Assembly (NCBI GenBank): GCA_045591985.1
Contig: JAZNTV010000061.1
Span: 1-20,662 of the forward strand
DNA: 20,662 nucleotides
Direction of reading: 5' to 3'
Source of the DNA: SIG588 sp045591985
Lineage (GTDB): Bacteria > Bacillota > Clostridia > Oscillospirales > Acutalibacteraceae
Shown: in pieces, positions 1 through 8,676 of the stretch
Layout of the letters: the number at the start of each line of letters is the position of its first letter
Position numbering within the stretch: the first letter of the stretch is position 1
Position numbers and translations under genes: made by a program
The notes under the pieces: generated by a model
Told to the model about the DNA's origin: nothing
Database searches by the model: none
Seen by the model: the letters and a program-made list of their open reading frames with translations, nothing else

Positions 1-3000
1 ACTTCCACGAGACCCGCATACGCTTCGCACTTGCCGTTTTCGCCGTAGTAGTAACCGTCGATCACAGCCGGCTCGGTGTTCATCACACCGTTCTCGTCGA
101 AGTAGTAGTAACCGCTCGTGAACTGGGTGAACTCGTTGAAGTTGCTCGCAAAGAAGCGACCGGTCTCCACCTTCGCGTTGTTGTTCACGTAGTAGTAGTT
201 GCCCTTGTACAGCACGAGACCCGCATACGGCACCTTCACGCCGTCTTCGTAGTAACGGCCGTCGATGATCTCGGCGACCTTCATGGGGATCTCAGTGCCT
301 TCCTCGAGCAGTTCGCCGCAAACGCCGCACACCAGATCGCCGGTGTAACCGGGCGCGGTAGCGGTAGCGTCGAACGCGCCTTCAATGACGCCTTCGTCGT
401 GACCGGTAGCGGGGATGACTTCGGTCGAGATGACCTCGCCGCAAGCGTCGCAGGTCACGGTGACCGAACCGTCGACAGCGCAGGTCGCCTCCTCCGTCGT
501 GGTGGTGGTGTTTTCATGGTCGCAGGAGAGCACCCGCACTTCGATACGCGCAATATCGCGCACCTCATCGCCGAGGTGATCGGTGTATACATACGCACCT
601 TCCGAACCGCTGCGATCGTACAGCGTATCGCGGATACGGATGGAGCCGCCGCTGGTGAGTTCGTTCAGGAACAGTACGTCTTCCAGCACGACCTTTGCCA
701 CGCCATCCACCACGGGAATATCCTGGCTGTAGCCGTACTTGTAACCGTCGCCTTTACCGAGTGCGGTCATCTCTGCCGCCGAATACTTCTGGGCATCGAT
801 GTGTACCGTCTTGAGACCCGAGCCTTCCTTCGCGTAGATGGTGAGTTCCACGTCGTTGCGCTTCACACCGTCGGGCGACTTCGCATCGGTCACCGCCACG
901 CAGTAGTAGCGGAAACGCTGGGTGCCGTCGCTCCAGTTTTCGGTGTTGTGTTCGATCACCTTGAGGCCCTTCGAAACGGTAGTGGTGATTTCGGGATAGT
1001 AGGGGTTCGCCGCCCGGGTGAAGTCGATGTACTCATAATCGACGTCATCGGCCTCAACCTCCCGCAAACGCTCCGCCGGGAACACGGTGACAGAGAGGAT
1101 GTAGAAATCGTCCTGACCGTCAAATGCCGGGTTGGAACCGTGGCTGTATTTACGGAACACGACGTTACTGCCGTTGATGAGCGCGGTGGCATCGGTCAAC
1201 GAATCGTAGGTCGTGGTCGTGCCCGTGCCGTTGTAGTTGGGCGCGGAATAGATGACGTCTTTACCGAGAATAAAGGTAGCCACGCCCACTTGGTCACGCG
1301 GCAGCGTGCTGCCCGTGTTGACACACGGACCGTTCCACGAGGTGCCGCCGAACTGATTCCACAAAATGTAGTTGGTATTGCCGCCGCACTGCATCGCGAG
1401 TCGGGTATCGGCAAACACCGCACTCGGCATATAGTATTCCACCGAGAAGGCGAGTTGCTGTCCGTTCGCGAGATCTTCGGCGGTGATACCGATGTCCGCG
1501 AGCGAGAAGGAGATACCGCCGTTGTGCGCATTCATCTTCACGCCGTACAAGTCGGTGCCGGGGATCTGCACGGGAACGGCACTGACACTGCCGACAGCCG
1601 CGTAGGTCTTGATGCCGTCCAGCACCGCGCCGTCCGCGTTGTTGAGTTCCAGAATCGCGCGGTTGGTATCCAACACGGTCGCCAAACCGTTATACGCCGC
1701 TTCGAGCGCCGTCAGCGCATCGTAGCGGGCGAGCAGGGTAGCCTCGCCGCTAAGCACCGCTTCGGCCTTCGCCACCGCGGCATTGTAAGCCGCCACCGTT
1801 TCGGGGCTGTAGAGATTCAATCCTTCGGCGTTCAGATACGGCGCAAACGCCGCATCGTCCACCGTGATCTCCGCCGCCTGCGCGTTCAGCGTGCTTTCTG
1901 CCGTAACGGGAGCGGTCATACCGAAGGAGAACCCATCGAAGAAGACCGTACCTGCCAACGCCGCCGTGCCGCCGAAGGTGAAGGACGTCGCGTCCACCGC
2001 CGACAGATCGAAGGTGACGAGTTGATACTTGTTCGCATTTGCCGCGAGGGTGACCGTGCCGACCGTGGTGGTGCCGTTCACCGTGAGGGCGAGATCCACG
2101 GCGGTTTCGCCCGCGTTCATCACCCAAACGGAGAGGCTGTTAAAGTTCACGTAAGATTCCTTCACGCTTTCATACGTGAGGATGGGCGCCACCGTGAAGT
2201 TGCCGTCGAAGTCCACGCGCAGAGCGCCCGTGCCTTCCATCTGCAACTTGTCGGTGTAGCCGTACGTGCCGCCCGTCACTTGGAAGGAGGGACGGAACGC
2301 CGTCGCATATTCCTGCGTGTAGGTGGAATCGTACACCCACACGTCCTTATCTGCCAGCATCCAATCCTGCGCCGTGAAGTAGGACTGCGAAGCTTCGGGT
2401 TTCAAAGTGGTGTCGTCGAATTTTGCGGTGCGGAAAGGCGAGGCCGGAATGTCGGCGGCGTTCGCGAGATTCGCACCCTGGTTAAAGTTATCGAACGCGT
2501 AGGTCGCGTTCACGGGGTTCGCCACACGGTTGTTCCACACCTTCACGGTGTCGGCATCCACCAGTACCGCTTCGGCGTTCACATAGATACCGTCCGCGCC
2601 GCACAGGGTGAAGCCGTGTACGTTTTGCGTGCCGTCGGTGGTCTTGAGACCCGCGCCCACACGATCGAAGGTGATATAGATCGCGTTATCCTTGATCTCC
2701 ATCGATTGGAAAACGGGGGCGGTGTATTCTTCCGTGCCGCCGTACACCATGTTCATCGCCGCCGCGGCAAAACGCTCGCCGACCGGCATCTTCACACGCG
2801 GATGGATCGGGTTGGTGGTGGACACGCCGTCTTCCCTCATGTGATCGAGCGGCAGATCGTAGATGGTGATCATGGACGTGGTGTCGGGATCGCACAGCGC
2901 CCAACCCTTTTCCATATTCTCGGCAAGGTAGCCGAGGTGCTGGGTATTGGAAGCGCCGTTATCGTAGCGGTAGGGTGCCACCTGCGTGAAGATAAAGGGC

Positions 3001-5876
3001 ATATCGCCGTCTGCAAAGCCGAACGCTTCGCCCCAACTCGTCTTCAACAATGCCAGTTCCTGACCGTACAGTTCCGAACGGTTCGAGTTGCTTTCGCCCT
3101 GGTACCAAATGGCACCCGCAACGTTCAAGCCCGCCAGCGGGCCGACCTTCTGGTTATACCACGTCGCCATCGTGCCGTTGGTGGTAGACCAGAATTCCTC
3201 GTCGTAATAAAGACCGCGTTTATACAGTTCGTTCTTCAGCGTAAGGTCGCTGTCGATCGCCTCGCGGGAAAGCCACGCTTCGATCTGCGTCGCACCCAGT
3301 GCGGTGTTGAGGAAACCGACCGGCACGCCGAGTTGTTCTTGCAGCTTGTTCGCAAACACGAACGCCAGTGCGGAAACGTAGGTGGAACCGAGTGCCTTCG
3401 TGTCGGTGCCGTCGAGCCAGTATGCACCCTTGATGTCACGCGCGGGATCGAGCAACACGTCGCCCGAGGGACGGGTGGGCATCCAGAACACACGCACGTT
3501 TTCGTTGTTCCATTTCAGCATCTCGTCCTTGTCGGCGACCACGGCGATCTGCAGTTCCATGTTGGACTGACCGCCCGCGATCCACAGTTCACCGATCAGA
3601 ATATCGTTGACCGTTTCGTCCAGATCGCCGCCGTATACGTGGATGGCATATTTGTCGTAACTGCCGGCACGCGCCGCAAACGCGAGGTCAAAGCGGCCGT
3701 CGGCATTCACCTTGCCGGTGACGGTCTCCACCAATTCTTCGCCCTTGTACAGTTCCGCAGTCATCGCCGTGCCTGCCTCGCCGTAACCGAAGACGTTCAT
3801 CGGTTTGTTCTGCTGGAACATCATGCCGTCCGAGAACACGCTCGGCAGCACGGTGGTCGGCTCGGTGGAGGTGAGGTCCACCAGACGCACCGCCGTCACC
3901 TTCAGGGTGACCGCGCCCGTCAGCGCCGTATTCCAGCCGCTGATGTACATACGCATGTAATTGATGGCGGACAGGTCGATATCGCCGCCCGTCGTCGTCA
4001 TCGAGGAGAGCGGCACGGTATAGGTACGCTCGTTGATCTCCCAGTCGAGACCGCCGATGTTGTAGGAAAGCTCATTCTTGTCACAAGTGCCGCCGGAGGT
4101 CAACTCGATCTGACCGTTCGCACCCTTCATGCCCGCCACGTCGCCCGTCGCGGTGATGTCGATCTCCAGCGCGAGCTTCGCGGGGTTGTGCGCCGTGGCA
4201 TCGATCGCGTCGAACGTGGTGCCCGCGGCGAAGGTGCCGCCCACCGCGACCGTCTTATCCATCGTGAAGGGGATCTCACCCACCAGATAGGTGGTGTCGT
4301 AGGTCGGCTCTTCGGGAGCCACGTACGCACGGCTCATATCCACGACCCGCACGTCGGTCATACGCACCACAACGGTGTTGCTGGGAATGCTGTAATGCTG
4401 CCACCAGAAGAAGGTCAGGGGCTTGGTGGCAATATCCAACGCACCGCCGCTGTAGCAGGTGGTCATCGGCAACAGAATGTCGTTCCACTCGCCCGGCACC
4501 AGTTCGCTGCCGTCGGCCGCACGGAGGTTTCTGGTCTTCCACACCAAACGGGTACCGCCGTTTTCGCCCACGAAGGTATCCGAAATGTACAGTTCACCCG
4601 AAGAATTCTCCACGAACGCACGGCTGTCGGGGTCTTCGGTATCCATAAAGAACAGGCGCGCCGAGATCGCCATATCGGTCGGCTTCACGCTCGAGGCGTC
4701 GATGTTGAAATCGCGCACCCACGCGCCGTAGTTGTAGAGCGAACCGGACGCCAAGGGCGTCATCGTATTCGCAACCGGCACGTCGCCCACCACGTAGTTA
4801 TCCATCAGATCACGCGCTTCGGTGGTCATATCCACAATGCGCGCATTGAAGATCTCCACCGTGTAGGTGTCGGTCATCGCCGCAGGCCAGTTCACCATGA
4901 ACGCACGCATATAATTGATGGCGGAATAGTCGATAGCGTCGCCCTGCGTGCCTGCTTCCGAGAAACGGAAGGTATAGGTGTGCTTGCCTTCGCGGAAGTT
5001 CACGTTGGCAAAGCTCCAGTTGATCTCGTTGGCATCCCACTTGCCGGCGGAAGTCAACTCCACCTTGGCATCGCCCCAGCCGCCGAAATTCGCCATGCTG
5101 CCGGGGTTGGTAACGTTGTGGATCTCGATATCCAGCTGGAGCGCGAGATCTGCCGTGTTGTAGCCGCTGACGTCGATCACGGGGTTGTTGGCCTGTCCCT
5201 TCGAGAAACCGGACGCCTTGTTGACACCGTCGCCCGCGATGGTGAAGGTCTGGTCGTACGGCAGTGCCGCCACGCGCTGGGGTTTGAACGCCGCACGCGA
5301 CATATCCACGAAGCAGAACTTGTCGAATTTGACCGTCCAGGTGTTCTTCGCCACGTTCCAGAACTCCGGCCACACGAAGGTGATCTTTTCGGTGTTCGGA
5401 TCGAAGGTGCCGGTCGGCGTTGCGATCGAGAACGGCAACACCACGTCGTTCCACACGCCGGGGCGCAACGGCTGTCCGTCGGTGCGGACGATCTGTTCCT
5501 TCGTCCAGGTGAAGCGGTCACCGGCGTTGAACTCGGTCGATGCGAACATACGCACCGCCGCCGTCTCCCAGAAGGCATTGGAGGTGGGATCTTCGCTGTC
5601 AACATAGAAAATGCTGAACTGTATCGCCAGATCTTCCACCGCCACGCCCGTGGCGTCTACGCCGAGATCCTGTCTCCACAGGCTCCCGTAGTTGTAATTG
5701 CCTGCCGAACCGGTAATGTTGGCAGTCGCACTTTCATACACGGTCTTCAGCACGTAGTTGTCCATCGACAGCTGCGCACTGCTTTGTGCCGTGTCGGCGA
5801 GCGCGAAGGTACACGGCACGGCACTAAGCAGCAACGCCATACACAACACGCAAGTCAGAAAACGCTTCATGTTCAT
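1..5876 (-). CDS. Giant secreted sialate O-acetylesterase-like SGNH hydrolase (3' end outside window)
   Basis: The gene starts at ATG 5876, eight bases after AAGGAG, and stays open for 1,958 codons to the window edge, so the C-terminus is missing. Residues 1-27 form a signal peptide (hydrophobic core, cleavage likely after ALA). Residues 39-358 and about 359-665 are two diverged copies of one bimodular A-B unit, probably beta-sandwich carbohydrate-binding modules. About 668-760 matches the N-terminal beta domain of sialate O-acetylesterases (LPSVFSDGMMFQ). The catalytic domain follows: GGQSNMEL with nucleophile Ser771, WYQGESN near 925, and His1025 in NPIHPR. Downstream are a CBM-like module, a FIVAR-like helical segment (about 1350-1400), a Cys-rich module with CxxCG and IPATGHD, and YYY-x-NG repeats like those of cell-surface binding proteins (from about 1875). 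The family removes O-acetyl groups from sialic acids or other glycans. An extracellular or cell-wall location and host-glycan foraging are inferred; the exact substrate cannot be read from the sequence. Confidence 0.9.
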   Translation of the reverse strand, partial: MNMKRFLTCVLCMALLLSAVPCTFALADTAQSSAQLSMDNYVLKTVYESATANITGSAGNYNYGSLWRQDLGVDATGVAVEDLAIQFSIFYVDSEDPTSNAFWETAAVRMFASTEFNAGDRFTWTKEQIVRTDGQPLRPGVWNDVVLPFSIATPTGTFDPNTEKITFVWPEFWNVAKNTWTVKFDKFCFVDMSRAAFKPQRVAALPYDQTFTIAGDGVNKASGFSKGQANNPVIDVSGYNTADLALQLDIEIHNVTNPGSMANFGGWGDAKVELTSAGKWDANEINWSFANVNFREGKHTYTFRFSEAGTQGDAIDYSAINYMRAFMVNWPAAMTDTYTVEIFNARIVDMTTEARDLMDNYVVGDVPVANTMTPLASGSLYNYGAWVRDFNIDASSVKPTDMAISARLFFMDTEDPDSRAFVENSSGELYISDTFVGENGGTRLVWKTRNLRAADGSELVPGEWNDILLPMTTCYSGGALDIATKPLTFFWWQHYSIPSNTVVVRMTDVRVVDMSRAYVAPEEPTYDTTYLVGEIPFTMDKTVAVGGTFAAGTTFDAIDATAHNPAKLALEIDITATGDVAGMKGANGQIELTSGGTCDKNELSYNIGGLDWEINERTYTVPLSSMTTTGGDIDLSAINYMRMYISGWNTALTGAVTLKVTAVRLVDLTSTEPTTVLPSVFSDGMMFQQNKPMNVFGYGEAGTAMTAELYKGEELVETVTGKVNADGRFDLAFAARAGSYDKYAIHVYGGDLDETVNDILIGELWIAGGQSNMELQIAVVADKDEMLKWNNENVRVFWMPTRPSGDVLLDPARDIKGAYWLDGTDTKALGSTYVSALAFVFANKLQEQLGVPVGFLNTALGATQIEAWLSREAIDSDLTLKNELYKRGLYYDEEFWSTTNGTMATWYNQKVGPLAGLNVAGAIWYQGESNSNRSELYGQELALLKTSWGEAFGFADGDMPFIFTQVAPYRYDNGASNTQHLGYLAENMEKGWALCDPDTTSMITIYDLPLDHMREDGVSTTNPIHPRVKMPVGERFAAAAMNMVYGGTEEYTAPVFQSMEIKDNAIYITFDRVGAGLKTTDGTQNVHGFTLCGADGIYVNAEAVLVDADTVKVWNNRVANPVNATYAFDNFNQGANLANAADIPASPFRTAKFDDTTLKPEASQSYFTAQDWMLADKDVWVYDSTYTQEYATAFRPSFQVTGGTYGYTDKLQMEGTGALRVDFDGNFTVAPILTYESVKESYVNFNSLSVWVMNAGETAVDLALTVNGTTTVGTVTLAANANKYQLVTFDLSAVDATSFTFGGTAALAGTVFFDGFSFGMTAPVTAESTLNAQAAEITVDDAAFAPYLNAEGLNLYSPETVAAYNAAVAKAEAVLSGEATLLARYDALTALEAAYNGLATVLDTNRAILELNNADGAVLDGIKTYAAVGSVSAVPVQIPGTDLYGVKMNAHNGGISFSLADIGITAEDLANGQQLAFSVEYYMPSAVFADTRLAMQCGGNTNYILWNQFGGTSWNGPCVNTGSTLPRDQVGVATFILGKDVIYSAPNYNGTGTTTTYDSLTDATALINGSNVVFRKYSHGSNPAFDGQDDFYILSVTVFPAERLREVEADDVDYEYIDFTRAANPYYPEITTTVSKGLKVIEHNTENWSDGTQRFRYYCVAVTDAKSPDGVKRNDVELTIYAKEGSGLKTVHIDAQKYSAAEMTALGKGDGYKYGYSQDIPVVDGVAKVVLEDVLFLNELTSGGSIRIRDTLYDRSGSEGAYVYTDHLGDEVRDIARIEVRVLSCDHENTTTTTEEATCAVDGSVTVTCDACGEVISTEVIPATGHDEGVIEGAFDATATAPGYTGDLVCGVCGELLEEGTEIPMKVAEIIDGRYYEDGVKVPYAGLVLYKGNYYYVNNNAKVETGRFFASNFNEFTQFTSGYYYFDENGVMNTEPAVIDGYYYGENGKCEAYAGLVE
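3882..5762 (-). repeat. Two tandem A-B module units in the esterase N-terminus
   Basis: Unit 1 is residues 39-358 (5762-4803) and unit 2 is about 359-665 (4802-3882). Both begin with DNYV. Shared landmarks in order are NYG..W, D(S/T)EDP, PG(V/E)WND, VDMSRA, then ELTS(A/G)G, SAINYMR and VD(M/L)T. The copies are clearly homologous but diverged, which indicates an old duplication of a two-domain block rather than a recent DNA repeat. Confidence 0.8.
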
Positions 5877-5921
5877 AACTCTCTCTCCTTGATAAAAAAT
5901 GAGTATAGAAATCACAGAATT

Positions 5922-5951
5922 ATTATACTCCTTTTCTTATCAAGCCGTCAA
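5922..5951 (-). promoter_or_regulatory. SigA-type promoter of the esterase gene
   Basis: On the minus strand TTGACG (5946-5951) lies 18 bp before TATAAT (5922-5927). It is 46-75 bases upstream of the esterase ATG. A second TATACT at 5902-5907 lacks a good -35 box. Confidence 0.75.
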
Positions 5952-6162
5952 GTGAAACGCGCTCGGCATTTCGAGCAAAAAAAGCCCCCATTCTTTGTGC
6001 ATTGTGACGAGGCATGTACCGTCCCATGTGTCGGACAAACCGCACACGGACGCGGGCGGCACCGACCACGGCATTCCGTCGGCACATTCCTCAAGAAGCC
6101 ACCTCTCATTTTGTGTGTTTTGACAAGAGTTTTCGCCGAACGCGTTTTCTTGCGAATTTTTG

Positions 6163-6191
6163 TTGAAAAACCTAAAAGAATGTGCTATAGT
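6163..6191 (+). promoter_or_regulatory. SigA-type promoter with extended -10
   Basis: TTGAAA (6163-6168) and TATAGT (6186-6191) are separated by exactly 17 bp, with TG one base before the -10 box. It sits just ahead of GGGAGG (6212-6217) and the ATG at 6229. Confidence 0.85.
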
Positions 6192-6228
6192 AATTCCAAA
6201 CACTATTGATCGGGAGGTTCCACCCAGT

Positions 6229-6825
6229 ATGGTATGCAAGAATTGCGGCTTTGAAAGCGAAGGTGCGGCGTTCTGCACACGTTGCGGCGCCCGCTTGGAA
6301 GATGCCCCTGCTCCGCAGGAAACGGTCTCCGCACCCGTCACCCCCGAGACGCCGTCGGTGCCCGAAGCGCCCCCGTCGCCGACACCGGCTGTACCCACAC
6401 CCGCGGCGCCGCCGGTACCGGTGCCGCCCAACCCCGCCTATGCGCAGCCGCCGATGCCGCCCCAACCCGCCTATGCACAACAACCGGCGCCCCCGGCGAT
6501 AGATCCCGGCAGCGGCAAAGGTACGGCCTCCTTGGTTCTCGGCATCGTTGCCTTGGCCCTGGGTACGATCTGCTCCTGCCTTCTCGCCTGTCTCGGCGGT
6601 GCGATCCCGTTGACATGCGCCATTGTCGGCATTGTGCTCGGCAAGCAGGCAGAAACACTTTCGGCAGCAGAAGGCTTTGAAAATAAAAAGGCTAAGGCGG
6701 GTGTGATCCTCTCCATCGTCGCCATTGTGATCATTGTGATCTTTATTCTTCTCAACGCCGTTCTCAGCGGCATTATAGCCTCCTCCAGCCTTTGGGAAGA
6801 ACTCGCTGCGGAGACGTACTATTAA
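6229..6825 (+). CDS. Zinc-ribbon DUF4190-type membrane protein
   Basis: This 198-residue protein starts at ATG 6229. The choice rests on GGGAGG 11 bases upstream and on the promoter at 6163-6191, which excludes an earlier in-frame ATG at 6160. An N-terminal zinc ribbon is visible (Cys3, Cys6, Cys16, Cys19). A proline/alanine-rich linker with a repeated PAYAQ motif runs over about residues 28-95. The C-terminal part has two hydrophobic spans separated by a short charged stretch (GKQAET to FENKKAKAG), the arrangement of DUF4190. Function is unknown; such proteins are abundant in Clostridia. It is followed by a hairpin that abuts the DUF2752 gene, so the two may be partly co-transcribed. Confidence 0.85.
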   Translation: MVCKNCGFESEGAAFCTRCGARLEDAPAPQETVSAPVTPETPSVPEAPPSPTPAVPTPAAPPVPVPPNPAYAQPPMPPQPAYAQQPAPPAIDPGSGKGTASLVLGIVALALGTICSCLLACLGGAIPLTCAIVGIVLGKQAETLSAAEGFENKKAKAGVILSIVAIVIIVIFILLNAVLSGIIASSSLWEELAAETYY

Positions 6826-6836
6826 TTGATCGGAAC

Positions 6837-6869
6837 ACAACAAGCCGCTCATATATGACGGCTTGTTGT
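6837..6869 (+). terminator. Hairpin between the two small membrane-protein genes
   Basis: An 11-bp perfect stem (6837-6847 with 6859-6869) can extend inward by TCA/TGA, and is followed by the T-rich TTCTTT. It looks like an intrinsic terminator of the upstream gene, but it overlaps a possible TTG start of the next gene and leaves little room for a separate promoter. Confidence 0.65.
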
Positions 6870-6880
6870 TCTTTGCAGAT

Positions 6881-7303
6881 ATGAAAAAATTGTTTCAAAC
6901 CAACGGTTGGCTGTATGCGGCTGACGCTTTGTTTATCCCCACCTGGCTTTTCGGCGGATGGTTGAGCGAACAGATGCTCGCACACCACTCGGTGTGTTCG
7001 TGGGCGCGTTTCGGCGGCCAATGCGTCACTTGCGGCGGCACCCATTTCGCCCATGCATTGTTCCGCTTACGCATTGGCGAAGCATTGGGACATAACCCGT
7101 TTTTGTTTGCGTTGGCTATGTTCTTATGGCTGTCGTTTTTGCTGTTACACGGATGGCGGCTCGGGAAATGGGCGTTTGCCAAGCGCCTGCTCGACGGGTT
7201 CTATTCCATCCCCTCGCTCATTGCGTGGCTTTGTGTGATGTTGGTCTTCTTTTTGGTACGTAACATCCCCGTTTTTGGTGCAATGGTGAGACTCCTTTTC
7301 TGA
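6881..7303 (+). CDS. DUF2752 family membrane protein
   Basis: The protein is 140 residues from ATG 6881; no good ribosome binding site is visible, and an in-frame TTG at 6863 is an alternative. It has several hydrophobic spans and the DUF2752 core CVTCGGTHF followed by GEALGHNPF. The usual family core is CPxCGxTR, so His replaces the common Arg here. The family has no established biochemical role; it is an integral membrane protein probably of the cytoplasmic membrane. It follows the zinc-ribbon DUF4190 gene on the same strand and ends at a strong terminator. Confidence 0.82.
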   Translation: MKKLFQTNGWLYAADALFIPTWLFGGWLSEQMLAHHSVCSWARFGGQCVTCGGTHFAHALFRLRIGEALGHNPFLFALAMFLWLSFLLLHGWRLGKWAFAKRLLDGFYSIPSLIAWLCVMLVFFLVRNIPVFGAMVRLLF

Positions 7304-7307
7304 AAAT

Positions 7308-7336
7308 ACCCCCGCCGAAATGATTTCGGCGGGGGT
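7308..7336. terminator. Strong bidirectional terminator
   Basis: A 13-bp GC-rich stem (7308-7320 with 7324-7336) has a TGA loop, with GTTTTATTT downstream on the plus strand and TATTTTC on the minus strand. It separates the converging DUF2752 gene and the CxxC lipoprotein gene. Confidence 0.9.
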
Positions 7337-7385
7337 CTCGTTTTATTTCGATAAAAATATACCCTTTCGGCCCGGGCTGACCCGC

Positions 7386-7625
7386 TTAAAACAGGTCGGT
7401 CAGATCCCCCATTCCATTGTTTACGGGGGCACTCATTTCCGCTTTCTTTTCCCCGTATTCTCGGTAACACTCTCGACACAGCGAGAACTCCATGTCCGCC
7501 GCCTCCACAACATATTGCTTCCCGCTTTTTTCCTGCTTACAGGAAGCACAAACAAATCGGCTGCACCCGCTGCACAATGTAACGATCGCCGCCAATACGG
7601 CGACAATGCCGACCACACGCTTCAC
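7386..7625 (-). CDS. Small CxxC-CxxC lipoprotein
   Basis: I start it at GTG 7625, five bases after AAGCGGGTGA, which matches 8 of 10 bases of an ideal ribosome binding site. This gives a compact lipoprotein signal (MKRVVGIVAVLAAIVTLCSGC) with lipidated Cys21. An ATG at 7661 has no ribosome binding site, and an ATG overlapping the upstream stop codon would add an implausibly long N-terminus. The mature part has CASC and CREC, 20 residues apart, like a small zinc ribbon. It would be anchored outside the membrane. It resembles the lipoprotein at 10105-10311 in length, signal and Cys spacing. It is the last gene of a leftward gene set. Function unknown. Confidence 0.75.
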   Translation of the reverse strand: MKRVVGIVAVLAAIVTLCSGCSRFVCASCKQEKSGKQYVVEAADMEFSLCRECYREYGEKKAEMSAPVNNGMGDLTDLF

Positions 7626-7714
7626 ATCACTCACCCGCTTTTTCCACAATTTCCGTTTCATCACACAGGACAAGCGCAAAATTTCGAACGCTGTTTGCAC
7701 TGCGCAGACCCGAC

Positions 7715-8143
7715 TCATTTCTCTACAACCACACGGTTTGCGTCGATATCCCATATCACTTCGCGTTCAACGATCCATTCCTCACCCCATCGGTCGCTTT
7801 CGCCGTCGCAATAGGGATAGTAATCTACCGTGTCGGTATATCCGAATTGCACACACAGGCGCCCCACCGTCCAGCGAAAGAGCACGGCCTCGTAGCAATG
7901 CTCGGTTTTGTCCGCACGACCGATCACACGGTGTTCCTCGTCGTAAAAAATCGTCTCTCCCCGGCAGGAGACTTCCACGGTATAGCCCGCCAAGGAGGTC
8001 TTTCGCAAAATGTCGCCGCCGATCGCCAACGAAAAGCTGTGTGGTTCCACCACCAATTCCAACCACTCGTCTCGGCCAAATGTGCACCGATCTTCCGTTT
8101 GGTACACCCCAAGCGAATTGTACTTATAAACCACCTGTCTCAT
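7715..8143 (-). CDS. Hypothetical protein, probably beta-rich
   Basis: The protein has 142 residues and no family that I recognise. The start at 8143 is supported by AGAGGTGA about five bases upstream. It has no signal peptide or membrane span, is rich in aromatic and acidic residues and has alternating hydrophobic stretches, which suggests a cytosolic beta-rich fold. A terminator-like hairpin (8161-8191) ends just before its ribosome binding site with no space for a promoter, so expression probably depends on readthrough from upstream. Confidence 0.75.
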   Translation of the reverse strand: MRQVVYKYNSLGVYQTEDRCTFGRDEWLELVVEPHSFSLAIGGDILRKTSLAGYTVEVSCRGETIFYDEEHRVIGRADKTEHCYEAVLFRWTVGRLCVQFGYTDTVDYYPYCDGESDRWGEEWIVEREVIWDIDANRVVVEK

Positions 8144-8160
8144 ACTGTCACCTCTTTTTC

Positions 8161-8191
8161 AAAAAGCCGCCGAAGGAACTCGGCGGCTTTT
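8161..8191 (-). terminator. Intrinsic terminator or attenuator between 8195 and 8143 genes
   Basis: On the minus strand a 12-bp stem (8180-8191 with 8162-8173) with a 6-base loop is followed by TTTTT. It ends the gene at 8195-8629. The next gene's ribosome binding site starts about six bases further on. Confidence 0.85.
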
Positions 8192-8194
8192 CGA

Positions 8195-8629
8195 TTACAC
8201 GGTTTTCCAATAATCGTCCTCAAACAGTGTCTCCAACTGACCGACTGCTTCATTCACATTACGGAAATCGATATATATCTCTTTGCGCGCTTCGAAGATA
8301 TACACCGTTGTACCGACCGGCAACGTGTCTGCGCTGTTCAGCACACAGCAACTGACCATACGCTCGGTAAGGGTCAACACCGCGCGGTGTTTGTTGTCCA
8401 GATCGCGGCCGCCGGCATCGGCGAACAAAACCGCCGCCGCGATCAAACTCACACAGGCTTTGTCCACACTGTTTTGTGTCGCATATTTCGCCAATACGGC
8501 ATACGTCGCCGAAAAGGTCTCCTCAAACGATTTGAAATCCACTCTTTTATTTTTTCGAATCTCGAAACGCAGTTTTTGCCACCCTTGCTCCAGTGCGGCC
8601 AGTTCGTTCCTGTTCAATTGTTCTTCCAT
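8195..8629 (-). CDS. Hypothetical protein
   Basis: A 144-residue protein of unknown family. ATG 8629 follows AAGGA by about three bases in the stretch AGGGGCAAGGACG. The N-terminal half is charged and predicted helical (EEQLNRNELAALEQ); the middle is alanine- and valine-rich (SLIAAAVLFADAGG) and the end has beta-like stretches (TTVYIFEARKEIYIDF). There is no signal peptide. It lies 47 bases after the YbjQ gene on the same strand and is probably co-transcribed with it. Confidence 0.75.
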   Translation of the reverse strand: MEEQLNRNELAALEQGWQKLRFEIRKNKRVDFKSFEETFSATYAVLAKYATQNSVDKACVSLIAAAVLFADAGGRDLDNKHRAVLTLTERMVSCCVLNSADTLPVGTTVYIFEARKEIYIDFRNVNEAVGQLETLFEDDYWKTV

Positions 8630-8676
8630 CGTCCTTGCCCCTTACCTATACATTTTCGTGCGGATGTGCCGCTCAC

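Larger units (their letters stand above)
5877..6228. other. Divergent intergenic region (352 bp)
   Basis: This gap separates the esterase (leftward) from the zinc-ribbon gene (rightward). Its two ends hold the promoters and ribosome binding sites of the flanking genes. The central 5952-6162 has only a small nested inverted repeat near 6060-6085 (CCGAC and ACGG arms). No gene, RNA gene or known riboswitch pattern is visible there. Confidence 0.6.

Noticed and set aside
399..6209. 1,936-codon open frame on the plus strand
   Set aside because: It is antisense to the esterase gene. The minus strand has a signal peptide, ribosome binding site, promoter and recognisable catalytic motifs; the plus-strand product is an Arg/His/Val-rich shadow with no domain.
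6172..6852. Long minus-strand frames opposite the zinc-ribbon gene
   Set aside because: They are shadows of the Pro/Ala-rich linker; the Arg/Gly-rich product has no domain and no ribosome binding site.
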